Below, one piece after another: positions 25,996 through 36,927 of a stretch of 64,000 bases of DNA. The notes beneath the pieces are model-generated. The model made no database searches. It was not told where the DNA came from and worked only from the letters and a program-made list of their open reading frames with translations. The position numbers and the translations under genes are program-made. This DNA comes from Fermentibacter sp963718745 [NCBI: Candidatus Fermentibacterota bacterium] (GTDB lineage Bacteria > Fermentibacterota > Fermentibacteria > Fermentibacterales), in NCBI GenBank assembly GCA_963718745.1, contig OY970370.1, forward strand, positions 620,001 through 684,000, written 5' to 3'. Position 1 is the first letter of the stretch, and each line of letters begins with the position of its first letter.

Positions 25996-26167
25996 GATGT
26001 CTATATGTCGTTTCCTTCTGGAGAAGAGGCTCGACAGGTAGTATAAGGCCTGGAGCCTCCGGCCGCGAGGCGCGATATGTTGCGTACCGCGCAGGCAGAC
26101 ACGCCATGGGTGGGGCCCGTGCTGACGTGCGGGACGGCCGGAGCCGGACCGTGCCGCCTCGTCCTGA

Positions 26168-27520
26168 TCAGCAGACTGCCGGATCCGGAGGGGCTGCCGG
26201 GGCTCCACGACGGAGGTAGTGCGCCAGAGATCCCCCGAAGAGAACGATGAGCATCAGGTTGACGGCGATGATGACCGACGGGACTGCAACGAGCCCTATT
26301 TCGGGAATGAGGATGCGGTATCCGGCGGCGGAGAGCAGTATCGCAGCCGTGACGGGAAGGACGGCGGCCTTCTGGCGCCCGATGGCGATCAGGCTCGTAA
26401 GCATGAGGTGCATGAGGAAGAAGACCGGCACCGTGACCATGGTCAGGGAGAGGAGGGAGCCCATGGTTCCCGGCGCCATGCCCCTGAGGTAGCCCGGCCC
26501 CCAGACCAGCCGCAGGAACCGCTCTCCTCCAATCGCGACGGGAAGCGCGGTCAGCAGCGCAATTGCCAGGAACAGCGCTCCGAGCCTGTAGAGATGAACT
26601 GAGGCGCGCCTGCTCCCGCCCGCGAGAGCCCTGCACAGCCCCGGGAACAGTGCTCCGGGGAGCAGCGTCGGGGACACCAGGAATACCAGGCTGTCGGCGA
26701 TCCTGTAGCACTGCTGGAAGGCTCCCACCGCACCGGTGCCGAGCATGGCCTCGATGAACACGCTGTCGATGCGCTGGAGGGCGACGAAAAGGAGGCCCGT
26801 CAGACCCATCGAGAAACTCTCGGCGACAACCGCCCTGGAGATGGACGGCCAGCCCTTCCCGAGGCTCACCCGGGCCTTCAGCCTCCGCTGCCCCGACAGC
26901 GCCAGCAGGAGCGAGACCCCGCTCCGGAGCGGGAACGAAAGCGAAGCGATCACGACGTCAGCGCCGGATAGATAGCACGCAACGGCGAACCCGAGCCCCG
27001 CCGCCGCACCGACGGCTCTGGACGAGCCTTCCCACGCCATCCGCTCCCTCGCCCTGAAGACGGCATAGCACTGTTCCGAGAAGGAGTCCAGGCCAGCCGA
27101 GAGGAACAGCACTGCGAGGAGGGCGGGGAGCGCCCCGGAGTAGCCGGCGGCCAGACACGCCGTCATCAGGACGGACGAGCCGGCCAGCCACAGAAGCCCC
27201 CTGACGGCGAAAGCAGGGCCGAGGAGGGTCTCCGCCCCTCCGTCCGAGAGTACGAGCTTCCTGGTCAGGACGACGGAAACCCCCATGTCGGAGAGGAACA
27301 GGCCCACCTGTGATATGGCGACTGCAAGCAGAAGCGAGCCGAGGTCGCCGTCCGGGAGGAATCTCGAGAACAGCATCATCGAAGCGAGGAAGGAGATCTT
27401 GCTCGCGACCTGTCCGGAGAGGGCCGATGAGGCGTTGCGCATGCTCCTGGAGCGGATCGTCCGCCTCAGGAGGTCAGGGAGCATGCCGAACGACAGCTTC
27501 TCCCCCATCACGGATCTCAA
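26168..27520 (-). CDS. Polysaccharide/oligosaccharide flippase (Wzx-like, MATE/MOP superfamily)
   Basis: 450 residues with about twelve to fourteen membrane helices and a basic N-terminus (RRTIRSRSMRNASSALSGQVASKIS), typical of MOP-superfamily lipid-linked oligosaccharide flippases. These move undecaprenyl-linked sugar units across the inner membrane for O-antigen or capsule. The frame starts with a TTG that overlaps the upstream acyl-CoA-ligase stop by 4 nt (TTGA); ATG at 27508 is an alternative. No polymerase or ligase gene lies alongside, so the glycan is unknown. Confidence 0.78.
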   Translation of the reverse strand: MRSVMGEKLSFGMLPDLLRRTIRSRSMRNASSALSGQVASKISFLASMMLFSRFLPDGDLGSLLLAVAISQVGLFLSDMGVSVVLTRKLVLSDGGAETLLGPAFAVRGLLWLAGSSVLMTACLAAGYSGALPALLAVLFLSAGLDSFSEQCYAVFRARERMAWEGSSRAVGAAAGLGFAVACYLSGADVVIASLSFPLRSGVSLLLALSGQRRLKARVSLGKGWPSISRAVVAESFSMGLTGLLFVALQRIDSVFIEAMLGTGAVGAFQQCYRIADSLVFLVSPTLLPGALFPGLCRALAGGSRRASVHLYRLGALFLAIALLTALPVAIGGERFLRLVWGPGYLRGMAPGTMGSLLSLTMVTVPVFFLMHLMLTSLIAIGRQKAAVLPVTAAILLSAAGYRILIPEIGLVAVPSVIIAVNLMLIVLFGGSLAHYLRRGAPAAPPDPAVC

Positions 27521-29262
27521 ATGCGGAAGACCGCCTGGGGTTCCAGGCCGGCCTCCTTCAGTATGTCACGGCGTCTGATCTTCTTGGTGGTCGTCTTCGG
27601 CAGCTCGTCGCTCCTGAGTATGAAGCTCGAGACGTGCTTGTAGATGGGCTGTCCGGCGTTGAAGTGCCTTATCTCCCGCGCGATCACATCCCTGGCATAA
27701 TCCGTGGAGAGATCGTCCCCCTTCTGCTCGGCCTTCTCTATGAGCTTCTCCATGTCGGGCACGACGACGACCCAGATCTCCTCGCCCTTCGTCTTCGACT
27801 CCCGTCCGAAGACCATGCACTCCAGGATGAAATCGGAGCGGTTGAGCTTGGATTCGATCTCCTCGGGGTAGACGTTCTTCCCGTTCTTGGCCACGATCAC
27901 GTTCTTCTTCCTGCCGGTGATGTGGAGGAAGCCGGCGGGATCCACGAAGCCGAAGTCCCCGGTACGCAGCCAGCCGTCTGCAGAGAGCACCTTGGCCGTC
28001 TCCTCGGGGTTGTTGTGGTAGCCCAGCATGACGTTGGGTCCCTTCACGACGATCTCGCCCACTCCCTCCAGGTCAGGATCGTCGATCCGGACATCGATCG
28101 CGGAAAGGGGGGGGCCCACGGAATCCGGCCTGTTGGCTCCGGGCCTGTTCACCGAGACAAGGGGTGCGGCTTCGGTGAGCCCGTATCCCTGCAGGAAAGG
28201 GAAGCCGAACTTCATGAAACCTCTGGATACGTCGGGGTCGATGCCGGCGCCTCCTGAGACCATGAACCGGATCCTGCCCCCGAACCTGGCATGGATCGGG
28301 GAGAAGATCTTCTTCCTGAGCCCGGTGGAGCCGATCGCGTCCGCGGCTCCGGCGACGGCCAGACCCAGCCTGAACTTGAGGGATCCCCCCGGCCTGGCCT
28401 TGATCCCGTCCATCACCCTCCTGTAGACCGCCTCCCATAGAAGAGGGACGCCCAGGATAACGGTCGCGCCTGAGTTTGCGATGTCCTCCCCCACATACCG
28501 CAGCCCCCTCGAGATTATGTAGGTCGCGCAAGCGCTGAGCGGGGCCAGGAACCCGCAGCTGCACTCGTAGCTGTGGTGCATCGGCAGGACCGAGAGGAAG
28601 ATGTCGCTGCTCTCTATCTCCACGAACTGCCGGAGCTGCCTGACGACTGCGATGAGGTTCCTCTGGCAGAGGACCACGCCCTTGGCCTGGCCCATCGTTC
28701 CCGAAGTGTAATAGATGGCGGCGGGCGCCGAGAGGTCGTACTCGAACGGGAGCCTGTCCGCTTCGCCTTCCGCTTCGCGGAGCATCTCCTCGAACAGCGT
28801 GCAGCCCGCCGGGCCGTTGCTGTTCATGGCTATGAGCCGGAGACTGCGCCCGTGGCCGGGACCGCCCAGGAAGTCCTGCATGTACGAGAAGTCGAAGAAG
28901 GCCATGTTGGCGCCCGAATAGTGGAGGATCGCCCTCATCTCCTGGAACGGCAGCTCCCTGTCGATGGGGACTATCACCCCTCCCGCCCTTATCGCGGCCA
29001 GATAGACGATGGCCCATGAAATGCTGTTCCGCCCCACGACCCCGACGACGGGAGCGCGGTTCTCGTGGAGCATGGCCGCCGCCATCGCCTCGACATCCCT
29101 GTACAGGTCCGCATAGGTGATCGTGCGCCATGTGCCGTCCGGCAGAGGCTCCCTCAGGGCCTCCTTGCGGGGATGGGACTCGGCCGATCTCGCGAGAATG
29201 GCGGGAACGCTCTCGAATGCAGGTATGTTGTTGAGCGGTCCCCCGGGAATGATCCTGTTCAA
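27517..29262 (-). CDS. AMP-dependent acyl-CoA synthetase/ligase (long-chain type)
   Basis: 581 residues of the ANL adenylate-forming superfamily. Motifs are YYTSGTMGQAKGVVL near residue 166 (P-loop), GYGLTEAAPLVSVN near 342, the A8 hinge GWLRTGDFGFVDPAGFLHITGRKKNVIV near 427-454, and the C-terminal catalytic Lys region ELPKTTTKKIRR near 558-569. Long-chain fatty acids are the likely substrates. The start is a TTG at 29262 after GGGGGTAGG. It overlaps the flippase gene, so both may serve envelope lipid or glycan synthesis. Confidence 0.87.
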   Translation of the reverse strand: MNRIIPGGPLNNIPAFESVPAILARSAESHPRKEALREPLPDGTWRTITYADLYRDVEAMAAAMLHENRAPVVGVVGRNSISWAIVYLAAIRAGGVIVPIDRELPFQEMRAILHYSGANMAFFDFSYMQDFLGGPGHGRSLRLIAMNSNGPAGCTLFEEMLREAEGEADRLPFEYDLSAPAAIYYTSGTMGQAKGVVLCQRNLIAVVRQLRQFVEIESSDIFLSVLPMHHSYECSCGFLAPLSACATYIISRGLRYVGEDIANSGATVILGVPLLWEAVYRRVMDGIKARPGGSLKFRLGLAVAGAADAIGSTGLRKKIFSPIHARFGGRIRFMVSGGAGIDPDVSRGFMKFGFPFLQGYGLTEAAPLVSVNRPGANRPDSVGPPLSAIDVRIDDPDLEGVGEIVVKGPNVMLGYHNNPEETAKVLSADGWLRTGDFGFVDPAGFLHITGRKKNVIVAKNGKNVYPEEIESKLNRSDFILECMVFGRESKTKGEEIWVVVVPDMEKLIEKAEQKGDDLSTDYARDVIAREIRHFNAGQPIYKHVSSFILRSDELPKTTTKKIRRRDILKEAGLEPQAVFRI

Positions 29263-29352
29263 GTGCCTACCCCCCGACTCCTGTTTCGAGGTAACAACAG
29301 CTAACTGCCGACATCCGGTGTGTCGATGACCCGGACGGGTCGGCGCATCGGA

Positions 29353-30657
29353 TCAGCGCATCTCCGGCGTGGCTGCCACCCGGAACCCGGCGAACGGATA
29401 ACCCAGCGCTGCATCGAGACCGAGCCTCGTCGCGCTCCTGCAGTCGTCGGGAGAGGAGAGCCAGCTCCCGCCCCTGAGGCACCGGATCGTATCAGGACCG
29501 TCGAAGCCCGGTGCGCCTTCGCCGCCCTGCCAGTCGGAGCACCACTCCCACACGTTCCCGGCCGTGTCGAACAGGCCCCAGGGATTGCCGGGAAAGGCCC
29601 CGGAGGGGGATGTCTCCGGGAAGCCGTCGAGGATCCCGGGGGCGCGATGAGCAATCATCTCGCACGAATCGGAGCAGTTCAGGAGGGAGCCCGAGGGTTC
29701 CGAATCACCCCACGGCCACGCACGCCCGTCGCCTGTGGTGGCGGCGAACTCCCATTCCTCTTCGGAAGGTAGCCTGAAGACCCTCCGGGAGTCCTCCAGA
29801 GCCGTGAGCCAGGAGCAGTAGAGCGAACAGGCCGCCTGTGTCATACCCCTGGCGGGATGGGCCTCCATCCCGGCGATGACGAAGTAGCCTCCGCTCTCGG
29901 CCGCACTTACATCGAGAGGATAATCGCATGCGAACAGCCTTGCCAGCAGTTCCGTCCTGCCGTTTCCGAGGACGGGGTCCGGCAGTGCGCCCGGATCGAT
30001 CGAGTTCAGGAACGAACAGAACTCGCTGTTCGAGACCTCGTTCACGCCGATGAAGAAGGGCGCGACCCGGACGGATCGCGGTGGCAGGGAGGCCCCGGGA
30101 CCGCCCTGGAACTCGAACTCGCCTCCCGGGATGAACGCCAGCCCGTCACCGGCAAGCGACGGGAAGCTGAAATGCAAGTTCGAAGGAGCGTTCGCAGCAA
30201 GCACGAGCGTATCGCGGAGGACCAGCAGGTCAGGTGAAACCGCCTCGATCAGATGTCTCCCGGCCTCTCCGATCTCGAGCGTCACCGGGGTCCTGCCGGC
30301 CTCCCGTCCATCGAGGCTGACGACGGCTCCCGTCGGGTTCGAGGTGACTGAAACGCGGAACATGTAGTCCAGATAGACTACCATCGCCTGCGACCCGGGG
30401 ACGACAGTCGTGTCATGAGGCACATACCCGTCGAGCGAGACAGTTATCCGCACGCCGTCGGCGGGGACCGGCAGCATGGCCGGAGAGCGCAGATCAGGAG
30501 CCCCGGCAGGAGTTATCGTCGCTCCGGACGGGATCGTCTGAACAGCCACGAAGCTCCTCGGCCAGTCGGTCAGCAGGAGCAGCGCCAGGGCCGCCGCGAG
30601 CAGGCAGATCTCAGCGACGAGCACGAAGCTCGGATCGGGAAGCCCGGGGCGGTCCAC
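29353..30657 (-). CDS. Membrane-anchored PEGA + formylglycine-generating-enzyme-like (SUMF1) protein
   Basis: 434 residues. An N-terminal membrane helix (FVLVAEICLLAAALALLLLTD) comes first, then one or two PEGA-type beta domains (SLDGYVPHDTTVV; SNPTGAVVSLDGREAGRTPVTLEI near 120-145). The C-terminal SUMF1/FGE-type domain has FIPGGEFEF, FFIGVNEVSNSEFCSFLN, RLPSEEEWEFAATTGDGR, GNVWEWCSDW, LRGGSW and PFAGFRVA. FGE proteins make formylglycine in sulfatases, but many relatives are lectin-like or accessory proteins, and no sulfatase is nearby. GTG at 30657 starts 1 nt after the radical SAM stop codon. Confidence 0.78.
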   Translation of the reverse strand: MDRPGLPDPSFVLVAEICLLAAALALLLLTDWPRSFVAVQTIPSGATITPAGAPDLRSPAMLPVPADGVRITVSLDGYVPHDTTVVPGSQAMVVYLDYMFRVSVTSNPTGAVVSLDGREAGRTPVTLEIGEAGRHLIEAVSPDLLVLRDTLVLAANAPSNLHFSFPSLAGDGLAFIPGGEFEFQGGPGASLPPRSVRVAPFFIGVNEVSNSEFCSFLNSIDPGALPDPVLGNGRTELLARLFACDYPLDVSAAESGGYFVIAGMEAHPARGMTQAACSLYCSWLTALEDSRRVFRLPSEEEWEFAATTGDGRAWPWGDSEPSGSLLNCSDSCEMIAHRAPGILDGFPETSPSGAFPGNPWGLFDTAGNVWEWCSDWQGGEGAPGFDGPDTIRCLRGGSWLSSPDDCRSATRLGLDAALGYPFAGFRVAATPEMR

Positions 30658-30658
30658 C

Positions 30659-32059
30659 CTAGTCGAGCCAGGAGTTGGACAGCACTGCACGGACGTCGTC
30701 CATGAGCTGGCCCATCGCGATGTCCCTCCAGAACCTGTTCCAGATGAAGGAGGGTCTGAAGAAGAACCTCCTGTGGAAGAGCCCGTAGTAGCGCCTGATG
30801 GTTTCCCAGTCGAGAGTCTCGTGCTCCCAGACCTCGCTCGTGCAGTGGAAGTTGTACTTGTCCCAGTCCTCAGAGAGTATCCGGCCTTCATTCCTGAGCT
30901 TCCGGTACAGGGCCGAGGACGGGAACGGGAGGGTCATCGAAGCCTTGGCATAGGTCAGCGGGAGCGAACACGCGAACCGGATCGTCTCCTCCATCGTCTC
31001 TTCCGTGTCCCCCGGCAGGCCCATCATGAAGAAGCCCACTGTCTCGAGACCCGATCTGTGCGCCATCATCACGGCATCCCTGATCTGCGCGGAGGTCTGC
31101 TTCTTGTTCACATTGACGAGTATCTCGTCGACTCCGCTCTCTATCCCGAAGGCCACCTGGTAGCAGCCGGCCTTCCGGGCCAGCCGGAAGAACTCCTCGT
31201 TCACATCGTGGACGTTGACGCCCGTGGGAAGAGCCCAGGGCGCCGGGAAGCCTCTCTCCAGGAGCAGCCGGCACACCTCCGAAGCATGCTCGATGTCGGC
31301 GGTGAAGTTGTTGTCCTTGATATGGATGTCCGCGAAGCCCAGATCGAGCATCCTGAACATCTCGTCCACGACCCTGCGGGGTGACTTGAACCTGACCTTG
31401 TGCCCGAAGACGGTCTGGCTGCAGTAGAGGCAGTGGTGGTTGCACCCCCGGTTCGTCTCCATGTAACCGACGGGATTCCTGCGGGCGGCGATGTGGGGTG
31501 ACCTGTAGTAGCGCAGGTCGTGGAGCTGCCAGGCTGGCAGTGGGAGATCATCCAGGTCTGCGATCAGCTCCCTCGGCGGCGTCCTGACCGGCCTGCCTCC
31601 GTCCAGGAAGCAGATGCCCGCGATACCACTCGGGGCGTCACCGCGGCAGATCTCCACAATCGTGCGCTCCCCCTCGCCGATCACCACGATGTCGAACGCC
31701 CCGCTGCCCAGCGCTTCGTCGGGCAGGGTCGAGGCGTGCACACCGCCGCACAGGGTCACGACTCCCGGGACCTCCTCCCTTGCGATGGACGCCAGGTTCC
31801 TGGCCTCGCTCCAGAGGGGGGTGGTGAAGGTGATCCCCACGAAATCGGGCCTGTACTCCCTGAGCAGCTTCCTGTAGGCTTCCTCGGGTCTCCCCTCGAT
31901 CATCAGATCGGCTATCGCAGCTTCCAGCCCTGCCTCGAGCAGGGCGCCCGCCAGACTTGCCAGCGTGATGAAGGGAGCCGAGGTGATGGCCACCCGGATG
32001 TGGCTCTTCTCGTAAACGCCGATCGCGGAGGGCGGATTGACCAGGAGGGTTCTGCTCAA
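30659..32059 (-). CDS. B12-binding-domain radical SAM protein (BchE-like family)
   Basis: 466 residues. Residues 1-150 resemble a cobalamin-binding Rossmann domain (PFITLASLAGALLEAGLEA, DFVGITFTTPLWSEA, TLCGGVHASTLPDEAL) but lack the DxHxxG B12 ligand motif. The radical SAM core has CNHHCLYC near residue 206-213 and the strand pattern FADIHIKDNNFTAD, VAFGIESGVDEIL, FFMMGLPGDTEETMEE. The tail is basic and aromatic (YYGLFHRRFFFRPSF). Substrate is unknown; such enzymes methylate or cyclise lipids, hopanoids, porphyrins or natural products. The start is TTG after AAGGAG. It sits in the glycolytic operon. Confidence 0.85.
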   Translation of the reverse strand: MSRTLLVNPPSAIGVYEKSHIRVAITSAPFITLASLAGALLEAGLEAAIADLMIEGRPEEAYRKLLREYRPDFVGITFTTPLWSEARNLASIAREEVPGVVTLCGGVHASTLPDEALGSGAFDIVVIGEGERTIVEICRGDAPSGIAGICFLDGGRPVRTPPRELIADLDDLPLPAWQLHDLRYYRSPHIAARRNPVGYMETNRGCNHHCLYCSQTVFGHKVRFKSPRRVVDEMFRMLDLGFADIHIKDNNFTADIEHASEVCRLLLERGFPAPWALPTGVNVHDVNEEFFRLARKAGCYQVAFGIESGVDEILVNVNKKQTSAQIRDAVMMAHRSGLETVGFFMMGLPGDTEETMEETIRFACSLPLTYAKASMTLPFPSSALYRKLRNEGRILSEDWDKYNFHCTSEVWEHETLDWETIRRYYGLFHRRFFFRPSFIWNRFWRDIAMGQLMDDVRAVLSNSWLD

Positions 32060-32061
32060 CT

Positions 32062-32895
32062 CTACTCCTTAACGGGAAGCGCATCCGGTCCGCCCGGTGC
32101 GGTTCCTGCGAGCCTTGCCGGGCGGGTCCGGACCAGCATGATGATCGAAAGAGCGAGGGCTGCCGAGAGCAGCAGGGACGACTCCGGTCCGAATGCCCCG
32201 AAAGGATCGCGGAGAGGCTCGAAGAGCGACGGGAGCTCCAGCCCGCTCACATTCCAGCCGACCACCATCCCGGTCGCGATGTTCCAGGCGGCATGGAGGA
32301 CGGTGAGTCCGGCGAGCCCCGCGCCTCTGATCCGCAGGGCGCCCAGGACCAGGCCGAAGAGGAGGATGTTGAGGATGCCCACCGGATCAGGATCGGGATT
32401 GTTGAGGTGCACGAGCGCGAAGGCCGTCGAAGTCACGAGGACGGGAAGGATGCCGCGCCCCCGCCCATGGAGGAGATCCATGAGGAAGCACCTGAACTGC
32501 AGCTCCTCGGCTGCGGACACGAGAAGCACCGCAGCAGCCACGCCCGGCCACTCTCCACCGGGGTTCCCGTCCGAGAGACCGCCCTTGAAGGCTGCCGCCG
32601 CGAACGGGATCAGGATGACGGAGCACGCGGCGAGGAGCGGGCCGGGTCTCGCCACACGGAAGCGCGACCATGCAGAGGGCAGCAGCAGCCACAGAGGCAG
32701 AACCACCGGGATCGCACAGGCCGCGTTGCTCCAGAGCCAGCTGCCGGGGAGTTCCAGGATCCCTGCCGCTCCAAGTGCCAGTCTGGCCAGAAGCATGCCG
32801 CCGAGCGCAGCCGCCAGGAAGGCGATCCGCAGGAGAACTCCGGCGGGAGCCGGCAACCTGTCCCAGAAAGACGACATCCCCAGGGTGCGGCTCAC
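32062..32895 (-). CDS. CPBP-family intramembrane glutamic protease
   Basis: 277 residues with about eight membrane helices. The three Abi/CAAX-protease motifs are present: SAAEELQFRCF near 130-140 (EExxxR), FALVHLNN near 161-168 (FxxxH) and VLHAAWNI near 210-217 (HxxxN). These residues form the active site in the Rce1/CPBP family. The target protein is unknown; in bacteria such proteases serve signalling or bacteriocin immunity. Its first codon GTG overlaps the tpiA stop by 4 nt, and the radical SAM gene begins 2 nt after it, so it belongs to the same operon. Confidence 0.86.
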   Translation of the reverse strand: MSRTLGMSSFWDRLPAPAGVLLRIAFLAAALGGMLLARLALGAAGILELPGSWLWSNAACAIPVVLPLWLLLPSAWSRFRVARPGPLLAACSVILIPFAAAAFKGGLSDGNPGGEWPGVAAAVLLVSAAEELQFRCFLMDLLHGRGRGILPVLVTSTAFALVHLNNPDPDPVGILNILLFGLVLGALRIRGAGLAGLTVLHAAWNIATGMVVGWNVSGLELPSLFEPLRDPFGAFGPESSLLLSAALALSIIMLVRTRPARLAGTAPGGPDALPVKE

Positions 32896-33674
32896 CCTGC
32901 TGCGAACGAAATCCGCAGGAAGGCCCGCGCATCGAGGCTCGCGCCTCCGACGAGGGCTCCGTCCACATCCGGCATCGTCATGATCGAGGAGGCGTTTCCC
33001 TCGTTAACGCTGCCGCCGTAGATGATCCGGCACCTCGGGGCGAAATGCCCCGGCACGATCCTCCCGAGGAATGCCCTGATGTGCCCGTGCATGGCCGACG
33101 CCTGGTCCGGCGAGGCATTCCTCCCGGTGCCGATGGCCCACACGGGCTCGTAGGCGATCACGATCCGATCAGGATCGGGGGAATCCAGGCCGGCCAGCGC
33201 CGACTCCAGCATCCCCTCCACCACCTCGGTCTCGATCCCGGAATCCCTCTCCTCGAGCCGCTCTCCCACGCACAGCACGACGCCGAGGCCCGATTCCACC
33301 GCTGCGCGAACCTTCCGGCCGACGGTGGCCAGGTCCTCCCCGAGGATGTGCCGCCGTTCGCTGTGACCTGCCAGGACCCATGAACAACCGGCCTCGAGAA
33401 GCATCCCGGCACTGATCTCGCCCGTGAAGGCACCCTTCGGTTCGAAGAAGAGATCCTGTCCGCCGAGGGCTGTTCCTGCACTCAGGGCCGCTTCCCGGAG
33501 GAGCGGCAGTATCGTGAAGGGCGGGAAGAGAACCGTATCGACACCCCCGGGCGGCCAGCCGGGCTGGGATCCGAGCGATTCGAGCCAGGCGGCTCCCGAT
33601 GCCACGGAGCCGTTCATCTTCCAGTTGGCTCCGACGAAGGGGGTCCTGCTCCGGGACGACGCGTTCCGATCCAT
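32892..33674 (-). CDS. tpiA: Triosephosphate isomerase
   Basis: TpiA interconverts dihydroxyacetone phosphate and glyceraldehyde-3-phosphate. 260 residues with FVGANWKMNG near 13-22 (catalytic Lys), VLAGHSERRHILGED near 98-112 (catalytic His), AYEPVWAIGTGRNAS near 169-183 (catalytic Glu) and IIYGGSVNEGNAS near 212-224 (phosphate grip). The ATG directly follows the PGK stop TAG, with GAGGGAG before it. It is the last glycolytic gene of the GAPDH-PGK-TpiA block. Confidence 0.96.
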   Translation of the reverse strand: MDRNASSRSRTPFVGANWKMNGSVASGAAWLESLGSQPGWPPGGVDTVLFPPFTILPLLREAALSAGTALGGQDLFFEPKGAFTGEISAGMLLEAGCSWVLAGHSERRHILGEDLATVGRKVRAAVESGLGVVLCVGERLEERDSGIETEVVEGMLESALAGLDSPDPDRIVIAYEPVWAIGTGRNASPDQASAMHGHIRAFLGRIVPGHFAPRCRIIYGGSVNEGNASSIMTMPDVDGALVGGASLDARAFLRISFAAG

Positions 33675-35884
<2,210 letters not shown>

Positions 35885-36922
35885 TCAGCCGAAGAAGATT
35901 TCCGCCACCGAGTACCTTTCGGGGGGGACGGTCTTGAGCTTTCCCACGGCCTCTGCAAGGTCGACCGCAAGGACTTCCCCTCCGCTGAGGGAGGCCATCA
36001 TGCCGCTCGCGCCCTCCTCCGCCATCTCGACGACCTTCACGCCCAGCCTGGTCCCGAGGACCCTGTCGAACGCGCTGGGAGAGCCGCCCCTCTGCAGGTG
36101 CCCGAGGACCACGTGACGAGTCTCCAGACCGCTCCTCTGCTCTATCTCGCCTGCCAGGACCTCGGCCACCCCTGTCCCCGTACCCAGCTGGACATGACCG
36201 AACGCGTCCCTTTCGGAAGAGTGCATCACCTGCCGGGACAGGCCCGGATCGGACGCCCCCTCGGCGACTGCGACAAGGGCCCAGCGGTGGCCGGACTCGA
36301 ACCGCCTCTTGAGGATGGAGCAGACATTGTCGGTGTCGAAGGGGACTTCAGGAATCAATATGACGTGCGCACCGCCCGCTATGCCTCCGTGGAGGGCCAT
36401 CCAGCCGGCGTGCCTCCCCATGATCTCGACCACGATGACCCTCTCGTGGCTCCTGGCGGTAGTCTCCAGTTTGTCGAGGGCGTCGGTCACGGCGTTTATG
36501 GCCGTGTCGAACCCGAATGTGTAGTCCGTCGCGTTCAGGTCGTTGTCTATCGTCTTGGGCACTCCGAGAACCCGGATCCCCATGGACGAGAGCCTGCCTG
36601 CGACTCCGAGCGTGTCCTCCCCGCCAACGGCTATGAGGCAATCGATGCCGTTGCGGCGGAGAGTCTCCGAAATGCTCTCGAAGCCTCCTTCGGTCTTGAG
36701 CGGATTGGTCCTCGAGGACAGCAGGATCGTCCCGCCCTGCTTCTGGATGTCGCGGACGTCCTCTATCACGAGAGGTCTCGCGTAGTCCTCGATCACGCCC
36801 TTCCAGCCCCTCTGGAAGCCGGTGACGGTGTGTCCGCCGGCGATCGCACGATAGACGACCGCCCTGATCACCGCGTTGAGCCCCGGGGCGTCGCCCCCTC
36901 CGGTCAGGATGCCCAGATGCAC
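35885..36922 (-). CDS. pfp: 6-phosphofructokinase, probably pyrophosphate-dependent
   Basis: 345 residues of the PfkA family. GILTGGGDAPGLNAVIR opens the protein. The two positions that separate donors both point to PPi: residues 100-104 read GGEDT (Asp where ATP enzymes have Gly) and 122-128 read PKTIDND (Lys where ATP enzymes have Gly), as in actinobacterial PPi-PFK such as Amycolatopsis. IMGRHAGWMAL and the fructose-6-phosphate region HLQRGGSPSAFDR are intact. GTG at 36922 has GGGAGG 9 nt upstream, inside the end of the DAHP synthase gene. Gene symbol is by function. Confidence 0.88.
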   Translation of the reverse strand: MHLGILTGGGDAPGLNAVIRAVVYRAIAGGHTVTGFQRGWKGVIEDYARPLVIEDVRDIQKQGGTILLSSRTNPLKTEGGFESISETLRRNGIDCLIAVGGEDTLGVAGRLSSMGIRVLGVPKTIDNDLNATDYTFGFDTAINAVTDALDKLETTARSHERVIVVEIMGRHAGWMALHGGIAGGAHVILIPEVPFDTDNVCSILKRRFESGHRWALVAVAEGASDPGLSRQVMHSSERDAFGHVQLGTGTGVAEVLAGEIEQRSGLETRHVVLGHLQRGGSPSAFDRVLGTRLGVKVVEMAEEGASGMMASLSGGEVLAVDLAEAVGKLKTVPPERYSVAEIFFG

Positions 36923-36927
36923 GTCAA

